Shown here: positions 48,605-61,734 of the stretch, piece after piece
Numbering within the stretch: the first letter of the stretch is position 1
Layout of the letters: the number at the start of each line of letters is the position of its first letter
Assembly (NCBI RefSeq): GCF_003255815.1
Contig: NC_037673.1
Span: 85,461,940-85,525,939 of the forward strand
DNA length: 64,000 bases
Source of the DNA: Theropithecus gelada
Taxonomy: Eukaryota > Chordata > Mammalia > Primates > Cercopithecidae
Direction: 5' to 3'
Notes under the pieces: generated by a model
Told to the model about the DNA's origin: nothing
The model's input: the letters and a program-made list of their open reading frames with translations, nothing else
Databases searched by the model: none
Made by a program: the position numbers and the translations under genes

Positions 48605-50094
48605 AAAAGCACCAGACAAATCTGGAAAAGAGGAGGGGAATGAATTACTTAACACAAATATTATAGGATCAACAGAGTTAACAAAAATCCAATTCAGAGC
48701 ATTTAAAGCTATCTTAGTTCACAGGCCTTATGCTAGTCCCGAAATAAAGTCAACAGTTTAGAAACTCTTTATCTGAACTAAATAATTTACCATGTTGTTT
48801 GGAATTTAAGGGCTTTCCCCCCCAGCTCCCACAATGACTGCTTCCTTTCTAGGGAAGAAGAAAACAAGCCTGTTTTTCCCCCGGTTTTCTTATTTGTTGA
48901 GTATCCAGGTAACAAACTACTTAAAATCAACCAAACAAAACTTGATAATTGGCCCTATCCCCATCTGAGCCACAGAAGGATGTAACCATGGCAACCTGTC
49001 GTTTAGAGCAGACCATCTCATGTACCTTTCAGAATTTAAGCATATGAGAACTTATCCATTCCCAAGTAGAATTATCGTGCCGGGAACATTTTGTTCTTTA
49101 TTGCAGAGGAAGTATAAAGCCAGACTTTTAAATTGTTCTCAACAAGGTGTTCAGGAGAAAAGGAGGTTCAGTAGCCACGAAAAGATGCAGATACATACAC
49201 TAATCTAAAGTTCTTTCTGTTGAGGAATAAACAAGAATAGACTTGAGGAAAGGGCAGTCATTAAAGCTGTGGTGACTATAGCAGAATAGCTTGGTTGAAA
49301 CCTAAGTTTTCAAAGTAAGAATCTTTTCCAGTGAGGAAAACAGCAGCCGACTGACACAAACACAGACCCTCCTTGATTTTAAAGGAGTTTGATCTTCATA
49401 GTCACTTTTAGCACATACCGGAAAGTATTATTTCCCTCACATCCTCACATTTTTGCTGGTTTTCTTCAGCAATCAAGGCTTACAATAAGACTTTACATTT
49501 TTGGATTTCATAATACATGGAAACTTTTTTTAAATTTTTTTTATTTTTTACTTTTGTCATTGTTGTTGTTAGTATTTAGTGACAGGGCTCAAACTGGCTG
49601 GGAATGTTCTGGTAGACTCTTAATCTTCAGGTGTCTCAAACTGAATATAAAAGAGTTTGGAAAGTGTTTCTTATTGAGAAGACCAAGGCGCTTTTCTGTA
49701 ACCATCAAAATACTGGTAATCACGATTAAAATATGTGATCAGTTTTAATTGTAGCAATGAAACTGACAGACAACTTCTCCATTCCCACTAGAAAAATTTT
49801 AGAGAGTAAGAATATAAAAAGAGAACCTAGTGTCGGAACATCTCAAATTGTAAGACTAGCCAGAACGAAGTAAGTTTTGTTAGAGCCAAGTGTATTCTCT
49901 CTGTAATCTCTACATCAACAGGCTATAATGGGTGTCTGAAGAAAAATCAATCAAAGGTGGATTTTGTCCTTTATATTTAACATGCTCTCAAATTTATATT
50001 TCTACATTACTGCAATATGGAGGTCACTGCGAACTGTGGCTAACACTTTTGTCTATGTACAATAGTGTGGCATCTGTGATAATTCTTTAATTCC

Positions 50095-50160
50095 TATTCA
50101 CATCAACAAATATGTATTGAGAACCTACTCTGTGAAAGATACTCTAAAAAGAGTGGTGTG
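50095..50160 (-). repeat. L2 fragment (antisense), short
   Basis: 'caacaaatatgtattgagaacctactctgtgaa' resembles the reverse complement of the L2 3' terminus, and the match is lost after about 65 bp. Confidence 0.55.
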
Positions 50161-50739
50161 GCATGCCAAGAAGCAGTAGGTGATTTACCTTGAAGGTAAT
50201 GTAACTTTAGGGCTCTTCCCCTAAATGACTCCCTTGCAAGAACCTGGCAGTGATGCTAGCAATTTTTAAATTCATATTTATTATTTTCCTTTAAAAACAC
50301 TTCCACAATTGCATGATCTTTAGGCTCTGCAAAATCTAAATGGGCTGCCCTATCATCTCCCACTAAAGTTTAGTGGAAGCATCTAAAGACTTAGCACCAT
50401 TTTTCATTTGAAAGTGTTGCAAGAAACGCGATGAGGAGCCAATTGACAATGCTGCTATAGGTTTGGAGACTTAAGGGAGAGAAAGAACGTGGACTAGGCA
50501 GCATTGTAAATATTGTGATGAAACCTGTAATAATATAATGAGGTCTGTTTTTCCATTTTGCACATCTATATTTAAGATTATTTTTAATATGTGCAAGTTC
50601 TTAACATTAATTTAAACCATTTGGAATTTTTGCTACCAAATATATGAAGTCTAAAGTAAAAGAATGTAAGTGGAACAATATATAATTTGTCTAATACTTA
50701 GACAAGTATAATGTATTTGTTGACAAAATACATTAGTAT

Positions 50740-50895
50740 TTTGTGTTGGGCAGTATGTACAAATTTTAGGTACATTAAACTCATAATGAACCTACGAGAT
50801 AGGTACTATGATTATCCCCATTTCACAGAGGAACCTGAGGACTGGGGAGATTAAATAGCTTTCTGATAATTATAGGACTTGTAACCATTTAAAAT
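50740..50895 (-). repeat. MIR SINE (antisense)
   Basis: 'aaactcataatgaacctacgagataggtactatgattatcccc' (in blocks), 'atttcacagaggaacctgagga' and 'gagattaaatagcttt' follow the MIR reverse-complement order. Confidence 0.85.
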
Positions 50896-50959
50896 CTTAT
50901 CAGAAAAAAGTACGGTTTAGCTGTAATAAAAGTAGGAACTCTTTCAGAATCTTGACTTG

Positions 50960-51390
50960 GAATTCTAAATCAGCAAGACCTCTCTTGAAAGCAATTTAGC
51001 AATATAATTTTGAACTAAAATTTTCATACCTTTGACCCCAAATTTTATTTCTAGGAGATTAACATAAAGAAATCATGTAAAATTAGACAAAGATTTATAT
51101 ATATAAATGTTCTCTTTAGCATCACGTATAGTAAGAAATAATGAGGATTTGAAATTAAAGATATGTTATTTTATTGGAATGGTGAGCAAATATATATGTT
51201 AGAGTGAAATACAGCCATTACAACTTTTGTTTTACATTTTGCCTAATATTATAATATAAAATCATTAAACATTTAAAATTCATATTTTTAAAAAGACTGG
51301 AAAAATATGTTAAAATGGTAATAATTGTTTGAGATTATGGCCATACAGGTGGGAAAGTTCTATATACAGTTGAAGGTATGAAGTTGGAAC
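50960..51390 (+). repeat. Old L1M LINE 3' end
   Basis: 'gaaagcaatttagcaata', 'catacctttgaccccaaattttatttctaggag', 'gaaatacagccattacaa' and 'gactggaaaaatatgttaaaatgg' follow the end of L1 ORF2 and its 3' UTR in sense orientation. Confidence 0.7.
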
Positions 51391-51593
51391 TGGTTAGTAA
51401 GACATATCTGAAACTCAATATAATGATGAAATCATGAAAATAATGATGAAAGTCAAAGTAAATCACTCAAGATCAGATGAGATTGTCATATGGTTTGTTT
51501 TTTTTTTTTCAATGTTGTGAAGATTCCCTAGACTTTTGAAATCTTCTAAGTTTGTGTTGCATTTATAATAAAATGATTTTAAAATGGGGGATC

Positions 51594-51901
51594 GGCCGGG
51601 CACGGTGGCTCATGCCTGTAATCCCGGCACTGTGGGAGGCCAAGGTGGGTGGATCACTTGAGATCAGGAGTTTGAGACCAGCCTGGCCAACATGGTGAAA
51701 CACCATCTCTACTAAAAATACAAAATTTAGCCAGGCATGGTGGAGTGGCGCCTGTAATCCCAGCTACTCGGGAGGCTAATCAGGAGAATCAGTTGAACTC
51801 TAGAGGCGGAGGTTGCAGTGAGCCGAGATCGCACCACTGCACTCCAACTCGGGCAACGGAGTGAGACTCTGCCTCAAAATAAACAAATAAATAACAACAA
51901 A
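51594..51901 (+). repeat. AluSx-like SINE
   Basis: A sense Alu from 'ggccgggcacggtggctca', with both arms including 'gatcacttgagatcaggagt' and 'agccgagatcgcaccactgc', and an A-rich tail of the form (AAATAAAC)n. Small internal changes occur near 51748 and 51778. I could not define a target duplication. The ORF read antisense through it is Alu-derived. Confidence 0.93.
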
Positions 51902-54004
51902 TTAGGAATTGTTGAAAACTGAAGATGTTGAAGAAGGATTTCAAGTTCCTAAAATACAATGAGATGTATATGAGAAAAGAGGGTGAGGGCAGCCCAGGGT
52001 CAGTAGTAGAATGAGTAAAAGCTTGCAGTAGAGAATGTGCAAGATGCATCTGTGGACAAATGTCCAAATTTCATGAAATTCAGGATTCCCTGTATAAAGA
52101 TAGAAAATAAATTTTATCTGTTTATGTAAATTCAATTATTGTGGCATTTTATGCCACGTTTGGAGTCTAAATCTTATCTAGTAATAATCATGGGTCCATA
52201 TAGACTTTTGAGCCAAAGACTGCATGTAAAACTGGCCTTGTAGGAAGACAGATGGAGTAGCAATAGGTAGAAGACACAGGAGCCATAGAAGACTGAGATA
52301 AGCAGCACTCTGCCATAGTTTTCAACGCATATGATGATTAATTTTGAAACTACAGTAGTTAATGCATGATGTTGAACATATAGCCCACCATCATGGTCTG
52401 GCAAAAAATGTGCAGACTCTAGAGAAACAACTGGGTTTGGTGCAGATAAATGTATGAGATGAAAATGATGAAAGAAGAATAGGCATTTTGGAGACTGAGT
52501 TCCAGTGAGTTGAATGGTATCATCTACTTTAAAAAGAAAATAAGAGAAAGAGAGAGAGAGAGGCACAGCTTATCTGGGATGAAAATGATCTCAAATTGTA
52601 ATAGGTTTAGTTTGAGGAGATAGTGCACAAAGGGAGTAAGTCCCACAAGCAGCTGAGATATATAGAATTTTGAAGCTGGGGTAAACGAAACAAAAGTTTC
52701 TCTTATGACTCAAACGAACTCTCTGAGCCAGAAAAAGGAAGAAAAAAAAAAAAAAAACAATCAACTTTGCCTGGTACCATCAGAGGGTGTTAGCAGTTAC
52801 TCATTTTAAGTGTCACTTTGCAAACAGACTTAAACCAACCTTTTGGAACCTAACCAAAGTATAAATAGAAGAAGTTCTGTAAAGAGGAGGGCTATCAACA
52901 TGGAAGTGAAAGTCAAAACCATGAGTCACAGTTGATTCAGGGAAAGCATACAAAAGAGAAAGAGAAATGGCCAAGAATTAAACTCTGGGAACATTCGCCG
53001 ATAAGAAAAATATAAGGAAGAATTTAATTTCAAAATACAGTTTCTTTAACTACCCAAAACTCAGAAATACGAGGCCAAATTTGGTCAGATCAAATGTGGA
53101 AAACCCACACTGAAACCCCAGAAAGAAAAAGCCAGAGGAAAACCAAAACAAACCTTTTAAATCAGAATTTGGAGTTCATTGTTTATTGAAAATCAAGAAA
53201 CTCTCAGAATCAACCAGTATATGACTGTATGTCACAGAAGAAATTTGTTACTAAAACAAAAATTCTCTGGGGAAAATAAAAAGCAGATACATTTTAGTTT
53301 TGAATTCAATCACAAAGATATTAAGACTAAAATATATATTTACTTGTGATGTAGCCCAATTAGCTGAATTAACCTGTAATATTAAATTTGAAATGGTTAT
53401 ATTTTTCTTCTAAAATCACATATGTAAATAAAAATACATTAAAAATAATAAATAAGTACAGATTTTAAATGCTTTTGTATGTATTTTTTTCAGATGGTAA
53501 ATATAGTGAACTGCTTTCTCTGTAAATGTTCCTCCTCTATGCATCATTTCAGAAAGATCCACTATACTCTTTTTCATAGACTCTCACATTTATGGGTTCT
53601 CAAGAACAATTTCACTTTCACTAGAATTAAAGCAAGTATGTTCTTTTTCGTGATGGCCAAATCCCAAGATGTTTAGTTAAATTGAAGTTGGGCAAAGGTA
53701 CTAAGTCTCAAGAGCACTTATTGGGAATCTGTGGGTGTGTCTTGTCACCAGGGTTACAGTAAAGCATGTTTCCCAGCTTGGAGGTAAGTGAAAGTGGCTC
53801 TAAAAACAATTATAAGTTTTAAACTGGCTTTAATGTGGTAACCAAAAAGGGTAAGGCTATTTTAACATATTTTTATTTGAATTTAACAATTGCACACATT
53901 TTTCTGTACTTTTTTCAAACCATATTTTTGAGAAATAATGCAATGAAGATAAATTTAAAGTCCTTCATATCTACCTCCACCCCCTTTCAGTCCTTTCCTC
54001 CCTA
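51902..54004. other. Unassigned DNA
   Basis: 2.1 kb with no recognised repeat or gene. It contains a short (GA)n run at about 52548-52562 and an A-run at about 52741-52757. The 130-codon minus-strand frame at 52174-52566 has no domain features. Confidence 0.4.
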
Positions 54005-54290
54005 AAGGCAAACTTCAGAAACTAAATAAATACTCAACCTCACCAGTAACCAGGGAAGTACAAATTAAAACCATGAGATACCATTTTACATACATCAGAT
54101 TGCCCAGCATTTATAAAGCGTGACAATGTCAGGCTCTGGTGAGTCTGTGAGAAAACAGGGGTCCCCTATCCATATGATGGGAATATAAACTTGGAACTAT
54201 CACTTTGGGGAGAAATTTGCCAGTATCTTGTAAATGTAGAATGTGTTTACTCAATGGCAGGGCAATTCCACAGCTAGATTAAGAAAATAT
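54005..54290 (+). repeat. Old L1M ORF2 3' part, first segment
   Basis: 'actcaacctcaccagtaaccagggaagtacaaattaaaaccatgagatacc' (in blocks), 'ctggtgagtctgtgagaaaacagg' and 'agggcaattccacagctag' match the end of L1 ORF2 in sense. It breaks off at the point where L1 should continue, then resumes at about 54660. Confidence 0.72.
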
Positions 54291-54655
54291 TCTTTCCTCT
54301 TTCTGGGCATATAGAAGGATTAAACTTCTAGTCTCCATGTCTGCAGGTGGGACTAGGTCTGGCCAATAATTTACAGTCAAACAACTTTGTCATGTGTTGC
54401 TGGAGTGTAATTGCCAGTGTAAGACTCTCAAGCTCCATCTTGCCCTGTGAAGATGATCTTGGAAGCATATGCTAATGTGTAGGGGACACAAAATCAAATC
54501 AGCCTCAGAATGCTGAGCCACATACATGGTCAGGAGCTGCCGTCAAGGATCATCTGAACCGGTTAACAGATTTTTATGTGGGGAAGAGATAAAATTTCTT
54601 TTGTTTTAAGCCACTGAGGTTTGGAAGTTCCTTCCTATTGCAGCAAAACTAGCTT
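54291..54655 (+). repeat. Unclassified old repeat inside L1M
   Basis: About 365 bp splitting the L1M. Features are 'tgcaggtgggactaggtctggccaat' near the start and 'aaatttcttttgttttaagccactgaggtttgg' then 'attgcagcaaaactagctta' at the end. I recognise this succession as a medium-copy mammalian repeat 3' end, possibly LTR or LINE-derived, but cannot name it. Terminal duplications are not clear. Confidence 0.45.
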
Positions 54656-54659
54656 ATCC

Positions 54660-54850
54660 CAGCAAATACATAAATTTACATACCAGACAAAAATTCTTAC
54701 TCACATACACAAGAAGATACGGGCACAAATGCATTCTTTATAATAATAGAAAATTGAAGAACGTTTCAGTTTATGAGTAGTGCAATTAATTGTGGTACAC
54801 TTTCATGTTTTCAACCAAAAACATAAAATAATTTATGTATATATGGATCA
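54660..54850 (+). repeat. Old L1M ORF2 3' part, second segment
   Basis: 'tactcacatacacaagaagatacgg' and 'gcacaaatgcattctttataataatagaaaattgaag' resume the L1 order interrupted at 54290, supporting one element split by a later insertion. Confidence 0.6.
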
Positions 54851-54904
54851 ATCCTGAAACAAATTTTTGAGACAAACAAGTTGACATATGATATGCACAA
54901 TATG

Positions 54905-55035
54905 GTAAAGTTAGAAAATAAACTCTATTAGCACAGGATATTGTATCAGTAACTATCATATTCCCACTGTTTAGAACAGTTCCTGGCAGGTGATAGCAAT
55001 AACTCAATAAATATCTGTTAAGTGAATAAATTATT
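54905..55035 (+). repeat. L2 LINE 3' tail
   Basis: 'ttcccactgtttagaacagttcctggcaggtgatag' and 'actcaataaatatctgttaagtgaataaa' match the sense L2 terminus. Confidence 0.75.
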
Positions 55036-55244
55036 ATTGTGCAATGTTTAGAAATGTAGTATATACTATATAATACCTAGGGATTCATATATGTAATAAA
55101 CAGTTATGAAACATGCTGGAACTACATTTTATTAGTTCATTTTAAGTCCCACAAAGTAATTATAAGGGTAACTCCATTGTCTTGTAAACCCCAAATTAAG
55201 TTTTCCTTCTATTAGGACATTCTGATTTGACATTTGCTGTTAAC

Positions 55245-55420
55245 ATTACTTCAGTGCCAGTCTCCTCAGTAGTAAAGGACTGAAACAGTATCTACTGCAC
55301 AATATTCTTGTGAGGATGAAATTAGATAGTATGACCAGAGTGCTCACAACAGAGAGTAGCATAAAGTAAGCAATCAATACCTATTAGTAACTATTATTAT
55401 TGTTGTTGTTGTTGTTATGG
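55245..55420 (+). repeat. MIR SINE
   Basis: 'attcttgtgaggatgaaattagatagtatg', 'gcataaagtaagcaatcaatacctattag' and a terminal (ATT)n/(GTT)n match the sense MIR 3' half. Confidence 0.75.
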
Positions 55421-55934
55421 CTGCCATTATTTCTTATCTGGCTTTAAACTATAGATCACTTTATTTTATACTTTTTAGTATTTGCATAATGATGTAAAAT
55501 ACCTACAGGAATTAATGAATCAAATGTCCTCTTACATTGCCAGCTTCTTGGCAACATACTAGGTTTGTAAGTAAACTATTTCAACATCTAAACTTTTATA
55601 ACAACATGGAGTTCAATACTATACCTAAATTTGTGAAACTAGAATATAGAAGAAAAAGAAACTAACTAGGTTTAGGGGAGAAGTCTGAGATTTTTTCTTA
55701 AGTTTCTCAATTGTATTTCATAATATAAAACCAGATTGAAAAAATGATTGGGAGTGTGTATGTGTGTGTGTTATACCAAATAGATATTGCCATTAGCCAT
55801 TTGAAGCTTACAGGTTAAATTATAATTGAGTATGTAGAAGTTCAAAATTCAAAGCTATTTTCTCCATTGATGAGAGTGAACTTTAGTTTGGGATTGTACC
55901 CATAAGAGCAGCAAATTAAAAAACTAATGGCCCT

Positions 55935-56626
55935 CTAATTTAAAAAATCAAAAGATAATAGATGTTGGCATGGATACAATGAAAAAAGAACTCTTTTACA
56001 CTGCTGATGGGAATGTAAACTGGTACAACCACTATGGCAAACAGTATGGAGATTCCTTAAAGAACTAAAAGTAGAACTACCATTCGATTCAGCAATCTCA
56101 CTACTGGGAATCTACCCAAAGGAAAATAAGACATTATACAAAAAAGACACATGTACACGCATGTTTATAGCAGCACAATTCCCAATTGCAAAAATATGGA
56201 ACCAATTTAAATGCCCATCAACCAACAATTGGATAAAGATAATGTGGTATATATACACCATGGAATACTACTCAGCCATAAAATGGAATGAAATAATGTC
56301 TTTTGCAGCAACTTGGATGTTGGAGGCCATTACTCTAAGTGAAGTAACTTAGGAGTGCCAAAACCAAACATAATATGTTTTCATTTATAAGTAGGAGATA
56401 AGATATGTGGATGCAAAGGCAAAAGAATAATAAACTTTGGGTACTCAGAGGGAAAGACGGGAGAGGGGCTAAGGGATAAAAGACTGCATATTGGGTACAG
56501 TGTACACTGCTCATGTGACAGATACACCAAAATCTCAGAAATCACCTCTAAAGAACTTATCCCTGTAACCAAAAAGTACCTGTTCCCTAAAAACTATTGA
56601 AATCAAATAAAATGATTTAAAAAAAT
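55935..56626 (+). mobile_element. 5'-truncated L1P (L1PB/old L1PA) LINE
   Basis: 692 bp containing only the last part of ORF2 and the 3' UTR, from 'gataatagatgttggcatgg' to 'ttgaaatcaaataaaatga'. It is flanked by TAATGGCCCT at 55925-55934 and 56627-56636, with matching A-rich sequence before each. Classic 5'-truncated target-primed insertion. A partly open stretch 56161-56352 is the ORF2 C-terminus. Confidence 0.93.
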
Positions 56627-56636
56627 TAATGGCCCT

Positions 56637-58438
56637 TATTGTCCTTACCAAACTTTCTGAGCCCTGGAATGCCACCTAAATAGAATTCCTTTCACTAACC
56701 CTTCACAATCTTTCTGTTTCTCACTGACAATCACTTAGAATTCTAATATAAAGATAAATTAAATTGGCCAGATTTAATTTTTTGTAATTTTAATAAGATT
56801 AAATGTGAATTCCTACATTGCTTTTTTAAAAAGATGCAAACATTGGTAGACATCTGCTCACCATATATTTAACTTCCCTTTAGACAGTGTTCATTTTGGA
56901 AACACACATTTGTGAGAAAGTGATAGTGGGTATCCAAAACAAGCATCAATTTACAACATCCTACTTTAAATGGACATGATGGCTTTACTGTTTCACGTGG
57001 AACAACTTTTCTGACTACTCTGTCTGTGCCTGAAGGAAATATAAATTCTAAAAAAGGCTGAGTGACTCCCAAAAATCAGGCAAAGTTTACCTTATTGCCA
57101 AAGTTTAGCATGAAAACGAGTCACATAAATGCATTCTATGTCTATTGTATAATTTCATTTTTCTTTTAACGTATCTCTTTTCTATGGTAAAACCTATAAT
57201 TAATAAATATGTTTGTTGAAAGTAATGCAGTCAATATTAGGGATTTTTAATTTTCAGAAAGTAAACACTGCTTTGCCACTAAACTTTATCCTTGGAGAAT
57301 TTTTTATCTTGTTGGTTTTAATAGAAATAAAAACTCATTAACAGAAAATTTTTTATCCAAACCATTACAACTTCATCATTTTAAATCACAGCTCATTAAA
57401 ACAATTATAATCAAATGTTTCATTTTTTTCCCTTGTGTGAAACAGCTGAAAAGGTTATGTTTGTTTTTCTTTATCTAAATCTCTGGAGTGACATAAACAG
57501 GCTACATAGATCTATATGCTGTTTTTCATTTATATTTCAATGTGTCTCTGATGCTAGTTTGAGTTAATTTATATTTATTTTAACATTATTTCTACAGAAT
57601 TTCAAGACATTTAATACCATCCTCTCAAAATTCAAATATTGGCAGATGATTGCTTAATGAAATTCAGTTACATTTCACTGAAGGTGGACTCTATTTTGGA
57701 CATCTCCAAATTTAAAAAAAAGATAAATTCTTAATGGTGATTTTGTCATCTTTTATATTTTGAAGTACAACACAACATACAATGTTATCTGAGCAACCTT
57801 GGACCACCAAAAACAAAAAACAAACAAACAAACAAAAAAACACCCTAACTACAGGTAAGCAGAGCTCAATACAGCTACATATTTTCTGTTTTAAGAGCTG
57901 TGGGGAACTAATTGAAATGGTCTAGTCTCTCATTGTGTTCTCTTGTTGTTTTTATTATTTTTCATACTAAATACATATAAATTAAATATGAGTCGATATA
58001 TAAGATTTCATTCAAATTGACCCACCCAGTTATCTGAATACCAAGATACCTAGCACCAGAAGACATTTTAAATAGTAGCTTGGAATCTGCTGCGACTTCC
58101 CATATCAATGCTGTTCCATTGTATTGTGCCATATTTTCAGGTTCACCTTCCCTTTATTAACCATTACAATAATATATATAATTAATGTTTTAGTCACCAG
58201 TTAGTAGCAAGTGCACAATTACCAACTTAAGTTGACAAAATTCTAGATGTACAACTAAATATTTTACATCACAACCCAGATAGCATAGGCAAATCTTTTG
58301 TATATGTAAATCGGATTATTATGATTTAGAAAATATTAATAAAGTCATTTATTCCATGTAGAGCACTGTCCAAAGTGCTATAAAAAGTATGACAAGATAA
58401 GGTCAACTTCCTGAAGTTCACATCACAATTTTTAAAGA
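56637..58438. other. Unassigned DNA
   Basis: 1.8 kb between two L1P insertions. It holds a short (CAAA)n run at about 57811-57838. No gene or interspersed repeat recognised. Confidence 0.4.
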
Positions 58439-58452
58439 ATATTGCATGTACA

Positions 58453-60813
58453 TATCAAAAAGATTACATATCATGATCAAGAGAGTTTCATACCAGGGAT
58501 TCAGGGTTGGTTTAACATATGCAGGTCAACAAATGTGACACATCACATAAACAAAATTAAAAACAAAAACCATATGATCATCTCAATAGATGCAAAAAAA
58601 GCATTTGACAAAATCCAGCATCACTTTATGATAAAAACCCTCAACAAAATAGGCATATAAGGGATTTACCTCAAACTAATAAAAGCCATCTATGATAAAC
58701 CCACAGTCAACATCACACTGAATGGAGAAAAGTTGAAAGCATTCCCCCTGAGAACTGGAACAAGACAAGGACGCCCATTTTTACCACTTTTATGCAGCAT
58801 AGTACTGAAAGTCATGGCCAGTGCAATCAGACAAGAGAAAGAAACAAAGGGCATTCAAATTGGAAAAGGAGAAGTCAAACTATTGCCAATGATACGATTG
58901 TATACCTAGAAAATCCTAAAAACTAATCCCAAAAGCTCCTAGATCTGATTAATAAATTCAGTGCAGCCTCAGGATGCAACATTAACATACAAAAATGAGT
59001 AGCACTGCTATAGAACAAAAATAATCAAGCTGAGAATCAAATCAAGAACTCAATCCCTTTTACAGCAGCTGAAAATAAATAGCATTCTTAGGAATATACG
59101 TAACCAAGGAGCTGAAAGATCTCTACAGGGAAAACTGTAAAACACTGCTGAAAGAAATCATAGATGACACAAACAAAAAGGAGCACATCCCATGCACATG
59201 GGTGGGAAGAATCAATACTGTGAAAACGACCATACTGCCCAAAGCAATCCACAGACTTAATGCAATTCCCATCAAAATACTATCATAATTTTCCACAGAA
59301 CTAGAAAAACAATCCTAAATTCATATGGAACCAAAAAAGAGTCTGGATAGCCAAAGCAATACTAAGCAAATAGAACAAATTTGGAGACATCACACTACCC
59401 GACTTCAAATTATACTACAAGGCTACAGTTACCAAAATGGCATGGTGCTGTTATAAAAATAGGCACTTAGAATAGAAAACTTAGAAATAAAGCCAAACAC
59501 TTACAGCCAACTGGTCTTCAACAAAGCATGCAAACATGTAAGTTGAAAAAGGACATCCTATTCAATAAATGGTGCTGGGAAAACTGGCAAACTACATGTG
59601 GAAGAATGAAACTCAATCCTCATCTCTCACCTTATACAAAAAATAACTCAAGACAGATCAAAGACTTACATCTCAGACCTGAAACCATAAAAATTCTAGA
59701 AAATAATATTGTAAAAACTCTTTCAGAAATTGGCTTAGGCAAAGAATTCATGACAAAGACCCAAAAGCAAATGCAATAAAAATAAAAATAAATGAATAAA
59801 TAAATAAGACCTAATTAAATTTAAAAGCTTCTGCACAGCAAAAGAAATAATCAGCAGAGTAAACAGACAACTCACAGAGTGGGAGAAAATATTTGCAAAC
59901 TATTCATCCAACAAAGGACTAATATCCAGAATCCTCAAGGAATTCAAACAAATCAGCAAGAAAAGAAAAATTTTAAAAGGAAACAAATAGTCCCATTGAA
60001 AAGTAGGCAAAGGACATGAATAGACATTCTCAAAAGAAGATATAGAAAGAGCCGACAAACATACGAAAAAATTCCCAGCATCAATAATTATCAGGAAAAT
60101 GAAAATTAAAACCACAATAAAATACCTCCTTACTCCAGCAAGAATGGCCATAATTAAAAAGTCAGAAACCATAGATATTGGTGTGGATGTAATGAAAAGG
60201 GAACACTTACACTGCTGGTAGGAATATAAACTAGTACAACCACTATGGCAAACAGTATGAAGATTTCTTGATCCAGCAATCCCACTACTAGGTATCTACC
60301 CAAAGGAAAAGAAGTCATTATATAAAAAAGACACATGTACATGCATGTTTACAGCAGCACAATTCCCAATTATAAAAACATGGAACCAACCTAAAGGTCC
60401 ATCAGTCAATGAATGGATAAAGAAAATGTGGCATATATACCATGGAATACTACTCAGCCATAAAATGGAAGGAAATAATGGCATTTGCAGCAAAACTGGA
60501 TGGAGTTAGAGACCATTATTCTAAGTGAAGTAACTCGGGAATGAAAAACCAAGTATCATATGTTCTCACTTATAAGTGGGAGCTATGCTATAAAAACACA
60601 AAGGCAAAAGAATGATATAATGGACTCCAGCGACTCAGAGGGAAATATGGGAGCGGGGTGAGGGATAAAACACAACACTTTGGGTGCAGTGTACACTGCT
60701 CGGGTGATGGGTACACTAAAATTGCAGAAAACACTACTAAGGAACTTATCCATGTAACCAAAAACCACCTGTACCCCCTAAAATTATTGAAATAAAGATA
60801 AAAATTTAAAAAT
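58453..60813 (+). mobile_element. 5'-truncated L1P LINE (2.36 kb)
   Basis: Starts inside the ORF2 reverse transcriptase domain and runs through the 3' UTR to '...aaataaagataaaaattt'. It is flanked by ATATTGCATGTACA at 58439-58452 and ATATTGCATGCACA at 60814-60827, one mismatch. The surviving RT start includes SIDAKKAFDK (motif A). The catalytic box region at 58881-58906 has lost bases, destroying the frame. Open stretches at 58442-58660 and 59528-59779 are ORF2 remnants. Confidence 0.94.
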
Positions 60814-60827
60814 ATATTGCATGCACA

Positions 60828-61734
60828 ATCGTACCTCTTTTTATCATCAGTTTTTTCCTGATAACTTAGGTTACAGATATTATATCTTATCCATCCAAAA
60901 ATTAAGAAAAGTAAAATTTTGATATGTAGACCAAAAGATGTTTTTACCTGACATTTTCTTTAATGTGAATTTCACCCAATTGAGTGACTATGTAAGGAGT
61001 CAAATATTGGGCAAATTAAGTGAACAAAAGTTCTAAATCAGTGTTATGTACTAGGTCCACGTTCCTTTTTAAGTTTCAAGTCATGAAAAAATAAAAGAAG
61101 GTTATACTATAAGATGCTTAAGGATTTGAACTGAATTTATTTGACTTGAATGAAATAAATTTCTTTCTAATGTGCTATATTTTAAATATTCAATAAAAAC
61201 ACTGAATGATTTCTCATGATATAACTTCAAATCCTTAACATTTAAAAGGATGTTAAGGAAGTCCACTTCTGTCCAATCAGTCTTATTTTTTTGCCATGTA
61301 GCATAAAATATTGCCACAAGTTTCTTTCTAAGGATGGCAGGATTCAAATGGACAGCATAAGTTAGTTGAGTTTAATTTTACATAATCCATTTATCTATTA
61401 CTTTTTGTATCAATACATATGGCTCTCAACATTTAGGTCACCAAAAAGTCCAAAGACGTCATACGAAGATTTTTATTATTCTTGGTTTTAATATGGCAGA
61501 TTTATTGTTAAATTAGTCTATGATCAGGACTACATGTAACTGGTCATTGATTATAAGACCAAGATCTACTTAACTGTTGAAAAAATAAAATTAATCCTCA
61601 TTCATTTTGATAATATATATAAATGTCCATTTCAAAATTTACATAAATCTTTACTTCAATGATATGGAGAAGAAAAAAGATGTACAAAAATATAATGAGA
61701 ACTGTAAGAAATAGCTTCATCATATGAATTTAAA
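60828..61734. other. Unassigned DNA
   Basis: No repeat or gene recognised. The 81-codon minus-strand frame at 61102-61347 has no known domain. Confidence 0.4.

Larger units (their letters stand above)
45661..50094. other. Largely repeat-free block, no gene seen
   Basis: 4.4 kb in which I recognise no interspersed repeat. It contains three TTAATTAA octamers (47940-47947, 48429-48436, 48483-48490), the inverted repeat at 48161-48234 and a (CA)n run. The 119-codon frame at 49389-49748 uses a TTG start and is phenylalanine/leucine-rich filler. This block is the best candidate in the window for conserved non-coding regulatory DNA. Confidence 0.45.

Noticed and set aside
49389..49748. 119-codon plus-strand ORF
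   Set aside because: TTG start and a Phe/Leu-rich translation of T-rich DNA; no family resemblance.
52174..52566. 130-codon minus-strand ORF
   Set aside because: No domain or splice context; part is translated from a GA-rich run.
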